This document shows, piece by piece, positions 56,131-64,000 of a stretch of 64,000 nucleotides of DNA (positions are counted from its first letter, which is position 1; each line of letters opens with the position of its first letter). The position numbers were made by a program, and so were the translations under genes. This DNA is from Excoecaria cochinchinensis. Lineage: Eukaryota > Streptophyta > Magnoliopsida > Malpighiales > Euphorbiaceae. A model generated the notes under the pieces. That model saw nothing but the letters and a program-made list of their open reading frames with translations, was not told the DNA's origin and ran no database searches. The stretch is taken from NCBI GenBank assembly GCA_947683425.1, contig CANTUQ010000050.1:9106501-9170500 (forward strand), in the 5' to 3' direction.

Positions 56131-59100
56131 ATGGCCATTCTCAGCCAATTGGAGCAGGCAGAGACAAAGGCAGCGCGAAGATCAAGCGAAATTGACACTC
56201 TAAGAGAAGTTTCAAGACAAGTCTATCTGAAGAAACGAGAGCAAAAGAAACTGAAAGAACTCAGAGATGATATACAAGATCAAGAATATCAATTTGATGG
56301 TGTGAAGCTTTCTGAATCAGAGTATCAGGAACTAGATTACAAGAGAGAAATATCCGAACTTGTGAAGAAGAATTCGATTGTGGCCGACCACACAAACGAG
56401 TACCGGATGCCAGATTCATACGATCAAGAAGGGCTTGTTAATCAGAAGAAAAGATTTGATGCAGCTTTGGAGAGGTACGAGGATTATAGAAAGAACCCAT
56501 TTGCAAAAGAGGAGTCTTGGGAGGATTGTCAAAGCGGGAAAGTAATCTGTTTGAAGAATAAAAAACTGATATCTGATGATTATCAATTTGTGTTTGGCGA
56601 TCAGAGGGAATTAATTAAAGCATCACCTATGGATGATGACAAGTTTGATGAGCAATTGCCTGCAAAATCAGCTTTGGAGAAGATTCAGGAGGACCGAAAA
56701 ACTTTGCCTATCTACAAATACAGGAAAGAATTACTTGATGCTATTGAGAAATATCAGGTTCTTGTTATTGTAGGAGAAACAGGTTCAGGAAAGACCACAC
56801 AAATACCCCAATATCTTCATGAAGCTGGTTATACAAAGATTGGAAAGATTGCCTGTACACAGCCTAGGCGGGTTGCTGCAATAAGTGTTGCTGCAAGGGT
56901 TTCAGAAGAAATGGGTGTCAAACTTGGGCATGAGGTTGGCTACTCGATCCGATTTGAAGGCTGCACATCAGAAAAGACTGTTCTGAAATATATGACAGAT
57001 GGAATGTTATTGAGAGAATTCCTTGGTGAGCCTGATTTGGCAAGTTACAGTGTGGTGATGGTGGACGAGGCTCATGAAAGAACTTTGTCAACTGATATAC
57101 TTTTTGGACTAGTGAAGGACGTAGCCCGGTCCCGTCCTGATTTGAAGTTGCTTATCTCAAGTGCAACACTTGATGCTGTAAAATTTAGTGATTACTTTGA
57201 TTCTGCTCCTATCTTCAAGATCCCTGGAAGGAGGTTTCCAATTGAGATAAACCACACACAAGTGCCTGAAGCTGATTATCTTGATGCAGCAATTGTGACT
57301 ACACTTCAAATCCATTTGACACAAGCACCTGGAGATATTTTAGTTTTCCTGACAGGTCAGGAAGAAATAGAGACAGCTGAGGCACTTCTGAAGCGGAGGA
57401 CTAGAAGTCTGGGGACAAAGATTGCAGAAGTTATAATCTGCCCAATATATGCAAATCTACCAACTGAGCTTCAAGCTAAAGTATTTAAATCTACTCCAAG
57501 GGGAAGCCGAAAGGTTGTCCTGGCAACAAATATTGCTGAAACATCTTTAACAATTGATGGGATCAAGTATGTGATTGATCCAGGCTTTTGCAAGACGAAA
57601 TCATATAACGCGAGAAAAGGGATGGAGGCTTTGCTTGTGACACCTATTTCAAAAGCTTCAGCCGCACAAAGAGCTGGTCGATCTGGACGAACGGGTCCAG
57701 GTAAGTGCTTTCGGTTGTATACATCCTATAATTATAAGTATGACTTGGATGCTAATGCTGTGCCAGAAATACAAAGGACAAATTTGGCTTATGTTGTGCT
57801 CTCTTTGAAATGTCTTGGAATTGATGACTTGCATAATTTTGATTTTATGGATCCTCCACCTTCTGAGGCATTACTAAAAGCTTTGGAACTTCTGTTTGCA
57901 CTGAGCGCATTGAATAAACATGGTGAACTCACCAAAGTTGGTAGAAGGATGGCTGAATTCCCTCTGGATCCCATGCTATCTAAAATGATAGTAGCTTCTG
58001 ACAAATGCAAGTGCTCAGATGAGATAATAACTATTGCTGCTATGCTTTCTGTTGGAAATTCAATATTTTATCGTCCAAAGGACAAACAGATTCATGCTGA
58101 CAATGCCAGATTGAATTTTCATGCAGGAAATGTGGGTGATCATATAGCTCTTTTGAAGGTATATAATTCTTGGAGGGAAACAAATTACTCAACGCAATGG
58201 TGCTATGAAAATTATATTCAGGTCAGAAGTGTGAAACGAGCTAGAGATATACGAGAACAGTTGGAAGGACTTTTGAAAAGGGTTGAGATTGAGCTAACAT
58301 CCAGTCCTGATGATTTAGATGCCATAAGAAAATGCATAGCATCTGGTTTTTTCCCTCATTATGCCAGGCTGCAAAAGAATGGATCTTACATGACTGTAAA
58401 CCGTCAACAAACAGTTCATATACACCCCAGCTCCGGGTTGTTTCAGGCGCATCCAAGATGGGTCATCTACCATGAGTTGGTTCTCACAACTAAGGAGTAC
58501 ATGAGGCAGGTGACTGAGATAAAGCCAGAGTGGCTTGAGGAGATAGCCCCTCACTATTACCAGTTGAAGGATGTTGAAGATCGAGGGTCAATGAAAAGGC
58601 CACTAAGTGAACAACTTAAGAATGTTGAATATCCAGGGTCAAGGAAAAGGCTGCAACCTGTGGACCGTAAGTACTAAAGTAGCTTCATTTATCACTTTTA
58701 TTTTACAGCTTAATAAATCACAATTCAAACTATAGTTGTAGAGCAAGGAATATTTGCAAATTAAATCAGATTCACAAGAGAATTTATCAGTTTGCATCTA
58801 TTATTATGTTTGGTATCAGAAATTGTGTATAAGTGCTTAAACTTTCCTTATTATTGTAATGCAGTTGCTGTTTTGTTAGCTCTCAAGTCTGTAATTGGCC
58901 TGACTTCGATACTTGCCAGAATAAATTGGTCGGAAATAGAGTGCTCAAGTATCAATGTGGCGGAATAGAGTGTTCTTTTTTTTTTTTTTCCTCTCATTTC
59001 CTTGTTTTATTATTTTTTCCCCTTTCCATGTTTGTTGGCCTGCTAATTCCTTCCTCTTTTTTTTTTCTAGGTATTTTCAGGTATGGGGTTTGATTGAACT

Positions 59101-60244
59101 ATGAGTAATTTTACACTAATTAACCCAATACGCCACTTGTTTAACTATGACATATGACTGAGTACGAGTTTCTATGTGATATGGGGATTAACATCTGAAT
59201 TACTTCACAGGAATTCTTCTAGCAACAATTGGAATTTGAAGACTCTTGCACATCTGTAAGAAATTTGCTGTTTTCCAATTCTGATACTAGCTGGTTGCTA
59301 TTTCTTCTACTGATAATTTTTCATTGCATGCTAAATCACTGGTTGTTTGCAATTTTCTATTAAACCTTCAAAACTGGTCATCTCATTATAAGGATTTCTA
59401 CTTTGAAATTCTTTATGCTGTCTAACTGGACTGAATTGCTCATTTCTCTGCTCATAAGTCATATTTCTGGTTTATGTTTTTAAATCTCTCTTAATATTCA
59501 CATCTTATATAAACAATCTTTCTTTTTATCAACTCTAGACAATTGATTCCAATCTCTAGAGAGACTTTATGACTAGATCCGGAGTTTCTAATAGAGACTA
59601 GATAATATACTTGTATGTACACTTGCCTGTTTCTTCTTTTCATAAATCTCTCCTTTCTTCAAACACATTATCAATGATTGATAAGCTTTTGCAGTCATTA
59701 AGGTAGTTTAAGATCCAAGGCGCAATTCCATCAAAATTTTTCAGCTCAAACATGGAATTGATACATGTGTAAGTTGTGGTGAATGTATTGTACACAGGAT
59801 CAAGTCAAAATGCAAAATGCATCCATAACGCATGGAGCATTTTTAGCTTCATAAAGCAGCGTCAATATTTCATGCCAAGTCCTAAAAAACACAAAAACTA
59901 TACATTAAAAGAATTTGTCTATGCTAGTGATTACTTTTTGTGGATTTGGAGTGATTGCATATCATATTTGATGTGATAAATGCCAAATCTAAGCCTATCT
60001 ACAAGAATTGCAGGACAGAACAAGTCAACAGCTAGTGGAATCATTATTGAGCTGGAGCTGCAGGTCATGCTTTACCCTGGAGAAGCAGAGCTGAAAGAGC
60101 TACTCAAATCTATAAGAGAGATAATTTTGGTAATGGAAAACTGATTTTCCATGTAAGTTTGAATTATGGGATTTACTTATTACTTCTTTCCTGTAAATGC
60201 AGGATCCTGGGACTACAATGGAAACAGCAAAACCAGCCCCTTGA
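56131..60244 (+). CDS. PRP2/DHX16-type DEAH-box RNA helicase, N-terminally short
   Basis: The frame 56131-58677 encodes 848 residues with a full DEAH helicase core: GETGSGKT (215-222), TQPRR (243-247), DEAH (312-315), SAT (344-346), FLTGQEEIE (406-414), TNIAETSLT (466-474) and QRAGRSGR (513-520), then the HA2/OB region ending EWLEEIAPHYYQLKDVED. I recognise it as a homolog of Arabidopsis ESP3/MEE29 and human DHX16, which remodel the spliceosome before the first splicing step in the nucleus. Those proteins are about 1,040 residues; roughly 200 N-terminal residues are missing here, and an upstream stop excludes extension. The core has no intron. The C-terminus contains a 17-codon tandem duplication. 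A GTAAGT donor at 58667 allows phase-correct splicing to 60014-60129 and 60203-60244, giving about 897 residues; without splicing it ends DRKY. It may be a processed copy, active or not. Confidence 0.85.
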
Positions 60245-62392
60245 GAAGCTTAAAAAAATCGGATAATAACTTTTCAGATGTCACAATAATATTTAATTTG
60301 TTGGTATTCCTGGACCTGGGATTTCCTCATCAACTATGTTGCCTTCCTCCTTCCTTCGTTTGTTTGTTCATTCTCCAATTAGATCTTTTTCGTTTCACTT
60401 TTGCATTATGTGTGGAAAGCGAAAGCTAAAAGGAAGCATGGCTGCGTAATTTCAAATAAAAGAAAGGGAAAAAAGTAAATTTTTCATGGAATTGCCTGAC
60501 AAAAGGTTGATTTTCTAAAACAAGATGCCCTGATTTTATATGTGGTGAAATGTTATCAGGTCTATAGAGGGATATTAGTGATGGGACAGTAGCTGCTACT
60601 AAAAGAGCTCAACAAGGATCACTTCAGGGAGGTGTCGAAATCAAAAACTGAAACTGAGCTCCTATCAAAGATTGGTCCCAGTGTTCTTACCAGCCTAGGT
60701 TGTTTGGGTTATGATCTTGGCGAATGGATGCTGGTTTTTGTATATGTTTCGAATATCAGTTCTTTGAAGAAGAATATAGCATACAAATTTAATCTCTGAT
60801 TCTCAGTTTGTTTTTTTCTTTCTGTTTTATTGACAATTTACTGTGATTTATGCAGGCAGGTCAGGAGACTTAATGCAAGTTTGGTTCAAGTCAGTAGTTA
60901 TATGCTCAACCACCAACCAAAAGAAAAAGAAAAAAAATGTTTGGTACAATTAAAAAAAGAAACTGTATGAACTTAGGGCGTGTTCCGTAAAGTTTTACGT
61001 TTTTTGTTTTTTATTTTTAAAATTCAAAAATTATTTTTAGTCTTTGTTATTTATTTTTTATAAAACTGTTTTATATATTTAAAAATTTTATCATATTTTT
61101 TTAATTATTTATGTATATTACAATAATGACTTTGGTGTTGGCAATGGTGGCGACGGCGGTATGGTTGTGGTGGTAGAGGTGGTGGCAGCGGTGTGGCGGT
61201 GGCAGCGGTGTGGCTGTGGCAGCGGAGGCGTGATAGGTGGTGGCGGTAGAGGCGGAAGTGGTGGTGGCAACAGTAATGTGGTTGTGGTGGCGGCAAAAGC
61301 GGCAACCTAGTGGCGGAGGCGGAGGCAGTGGCGGGGCAGTGGCGGTGGCAGCAGTGTGGTTGTGGTGGCGGCGGTGGCGGTGATGTGGTGGTGATAGCGG
61401 TGGAGGTGTGGTGGTGGCGGCGGCGGTATTGATGTAGTGGTAGTGGAAGCAAAAGCGGTGGTGGCAGTGACAGTGACAATGATAATTTATTTTGAAAATT
61501 TTTATTTTTTCTTTTAGGTATAAAAATTACTCTTTTAAATTTTTGTAAAAATCGAAACGAAAAAATATTTGTTGAAGGTATTTTGATTTAATTTTTTTAT
61601 AAAAAAAATTAAAAGTTGGCCTTTAATAATGCTTGGCATTTTAAAAAGGATTTCACTTGAAATCTTTTGTAATTATCACTCATTAAATTATGTAACGTTT
61701 TGTATATTTTACCAATGAAAGGGGTTCTGATTAGTACTTTCAGTTTATTCTTCTCTTAAAAGCACATGCCACTTCAAAGCTTCTCAGTGGTAGGGCTTCG
61801 TTTACAGTCTTAGGTGCATAATTTGGTGTTTTCAAGAAGCAAAGCTTAGAAAATGCCTTGTTAGCTAAGTTTTCAGCCAATTAGCAGCAAAACATCCCAA
61901 CTACATGGGGCGTGTTCTGCGAGGATCTATAGGAGGGCAATCTATCATATGAAGCCGTCTCCTTTCATAAACAAGCTATTTCCATTACTTAGAATTTTGG
62001 TTTCTAGTCATGAAGCTCACCCTTTTTAACATAAATAGCACTCAATCCCAAATTGACTGCTAGCTGTTCTTGTTAAGATATGGCTACCATAGTTTTCTTT
62101 TCTTTATGCCTTTTAATTTTTAACAGCTAAATATTTCAGAGCATTGTGCAAATTACATTTGTTAACAACAGGTATAAAAGAATTGGCATGAAATGTATAC
62201 TATTAGCAAGAAATTATTATAAACCTGAAAAGTGAACATAAATATATTAGATTGAAGTTCTGTGATTCTGCATAATTACAGAATTCTCAGTCAGAACGTG
62301 CATCAAAGATGTGTTACATGTGAAGATATGCAAATCAGCCTCCCTCAAGTGCATATCATCAGGTAAAGCATAAATAAAGTCATGGTGACTCT
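60245..62392. other. Intergenic, includes a GGT/GGC-rich microsatellite
   Basis: No gene is visible. 60973-61110 and 61490-61620 are T/A-rich flanks (GGGCGTGTTCCGTAAAGTTTT at the left) that resemble a small transposon around the microsatellite at 61125-61475. Confidence 0.45.
61125..61475. repeat. GGT/GGC/GCA trinucleotide-rich microsatellite
   Basis: About 350 bp of imperfect GGT, GGC and GCA triplets (GGTGGTGGCGGTGGAGG style), purine-rich on the plus strand. The 124-residue Pro/His-rich frame on the minus strand is a translation of this repeat. Confidence 0.9.
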
Positions 62393-63559
62393 TCAAAATA
62401 TTTTAGTCCTCTTGGTCTTAGTTTTACTACTTCTTGTGTTCCTCATGTTACTGGCAGTAATAAGTTTATAATCAGTTGAAGGTATTTCATTAAGCTTTCC
62501 AAACCTTTGTTCATAGAAATGCCATAATTCTGCCCTGAAAACACGGAAAACGTTAGTGAGAAAAGTTATTGACTTGGAGTAATTTGAGAAAAGTTATCGA
62601 CTTGGAGTAATTGGATAATCATGAAGATGAGTACAAAGAACAATAGACTATTATAGTTAATACCAATAGGCTAGAAACTGGAAGGGTTCATATTTTCCAT
62701 ATATCTCTTCAATATCCCTTTTAACAGTTTGATTGGTGGAATTTCTGGTATGAACCTACAGTCACGTTGAAAGCATTTGTTAACTAAACAGTCAAGTAAA
62801 CATAAAAGGAAACACCAGAGAGATACCTGTTTTAGATGTCTCACTGTTTCAGAATCAGATGGAATAATATGATAAAATCCCATGCACATTAGCACATTGG
62901 CCTGCGTAAAAGGACCAAATCCATCAATTTCTCTGAGTTTATCTGCCAGTTTATCATAGCTGGATAAGCTCCCTCCGTTGCCGACTTCTTCAAATTCTCT
63001 TAGTGGAATCCTACCTTCAACAATACCCTGAGAAAGTTTAATTATTCGACCTGCTCTGTAGCCAAGACCACAGCGTTTAGCCAGAAATCTTTCGTCCATG
63101 TTTGCTAGTTCTCCGGGACTTGGAAAATTGCAAATTCTTTTGCGTTGACAACATTGTGTTTCTTGATCGGATTTTAGATCAGCAGTTGCCAATGGATCAG
63201 TTTCACAAACTTTACTTGATGCCTCACATGATTTGTAACTGCCATAGGAATTGCCTGCTGTATGATTAAGAGACAAGTTAGGGCTCAAAGTTGCAATCTT
63301 TACTTGGGCACCATCCGATGTCGAGCAACTATCAGCTTCAAAATCCAGGTTGGTTCCCAGCAATTTGTCAGCTAAATTTATGGAGAGTTTGGCCGCTCTA
63401 AGCTTTCTTTTGCGATCTTTCCCAGCAGGTGTTTTTGGAATGAGATCATTAGTCTGAATCTGTTGAGAGTTGGTGCTTCCTTTAAGTATGGGGGATCCAT
63501 TCTGCAGTTCCAACTGAAGCTCACAAAGTGCTTTGGCCATGCTTAGGGTCCTTGACCAT
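62393..63559 (-). CDS. HhH-GPD DNA glycosylase, last three exons (5' exons outside window)
   Basis: Exons 63559-62827, 62755-62664 and 62534-62393 have GT-AG borders (donors GTATCT and GTATTA, acceptors CTGTAG and TTTTCAG) and join in phase. The protein section starts WSRTLSMAKALCELQLEL after an acceptor CAG (63560-63562). It has a variable, basic middle and then the glycosylase fold: FPSPGELANMDERFLAKRCG, the helix-hairpin-helix LREIDGFGPFTQANVLMCMG, and IIPSDSETVRHLKQ, whose Asp fits the catalytic position. The spliced end (VHTRNSTNQTVKRDIEEIYG, FQFLAYWAELWHFYEQRFG, DYKLITASNMR) is typical of a plant DNA glycosylase superfamily protein related to At3g50880. It would remove damaged or modified bases in base-excision repair. 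The ORF start at 63642 lies in an intron, so the gene is partial here. Confidence 0.88.
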
Positions 63560-64000
63560 CTGCCGTTGTTCATTAGTGAATTATCAAAGAAGCTAACACA
63601 AGAAAGATCAAATATAGGATAAACGTTCAATCTGGCCCTCAAACTTTATGCAGATGGGCAGTGTACTTTAGAATTAACTTTTGGAACAAATTTATCAAGC
63701 AATTTTTAGTTTATAGCAATTTTCCCCATATATGTGTGTGTAAAACTCTATCATTTTTTTCTTAATTTTTGCACCATTTAAATTCATAGTAGAAAATAAT
63801 CATCTGAATTAAAAAAAAATGGATTGGGATCAAATGAGCTACAATGGTTGAATGCTAATTTGTCGACAAAAATTAATTCTGGGACAAATTAGCCACTACC
63901 ACAAGCTCAAGGGCCATTGTGCCTCTTCATCTTCCCATTAAAACATTCATCACTCAGAGACATAATGTCAAACAACATATAGACATATAGAAGACAGAAA
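63560..64000. other. Intron of the glycosylase gene, no exon seen
   Basis: The expected preceding exon (ending in a CNC-like motif before WSRTLS) was not found on the minus strand up to 64000, so this is read as intron. Confidence 0.45.

Noticed and set aside
61105..61479. 124-residue Pro/His-rich protein on the minus strand
   Set aside because: It is a translation of a GGT/GGC microsatellite with no domain and no gene context.
1..64000. tRNA, rRNA or other structured RNA genes
   Set aside because: No cloverleaf boxes (A and B box pairs) or rRNA stretches were recognised by eye. A tRNAscan or Rfam search would be needed to exclude small ones.

Overview
This window is nuclear DNA from a flowering plant, most likely a eudicot. 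The host genes have plant-type split structures (GT-AG introns, AT-rich introns) and encode plant proteins: a mitochondrial P-class PPR protein, eIF3 subunit j, a PRP2-type DEAH helicase, an HhH DNA glycosylase and a mitochondrial coiled-coil protein. More than half of the window is transposable-element DNA, and no species can be named from the sequence alone.

Layout. 1-938 is the 5' LTR and gag start of an LTR retrotransposon on the minus strand, running off the left edge. 2634-5254 (minus) is a two-exon gene for a small mitochondrial coiled-coil protein, possibly mS26-like. 5896-16441 is one LINE retrotransposon (13-bp target duplication, poly-A tail) broken by two solo LTRs, one in its 5' UTR and one in its RNase H domain. 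17132-19698 and 20741-23564 are two copies of a non-autonomous hAT-like element. The second copy sits inside a third solo LTR (19935-25742). A fourth solo LTR (26373-28919) splits a Ty1/copia pol fragment. A gypsy 3' end with its LTR lies at 29080-29670.

31749-37761 (+) is a six-exon eIF3j gene. 41605-45870 (minus) is a PPR gene resembling Arabidopsis At1g06710, with one short last exon. 46327-46753 is a receptor-kinase pseudogene. 49385-49716 is a CACTA-type terminus. 49717-54780 is a degraded, rearranged endogenous caulimovirid (pararetrovirus) split by a fifth solo LTR (50646-53374). 54896-55606 is an element with GC-rich inverted termini. 56131-60244 (+) is a PRP2-like DEAH-box helicase with an unusually intron-poor coding region. 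62393-63559 (minus) holds the last three exons of an HhH-GPD DNA glycosylase whose 5' exons are outside the window.

The most unusual signal is in the five solo LTRs. All belong to one family (TGTxACxCC...TTACA ends, each with its own perfect 5-bp target duplication) and all carry a conserved pair of adjacent hairpins. Each also carries clusters of short palindromes, usually in pairs, mostly about 1.05-1.6 kb from the LTR 5' end. The palindrome sequence differs between copies (GTCACG-CGTGAC, GTCGCG-CGCGAC or ACACAGCTGTGT types) while the layout persists.
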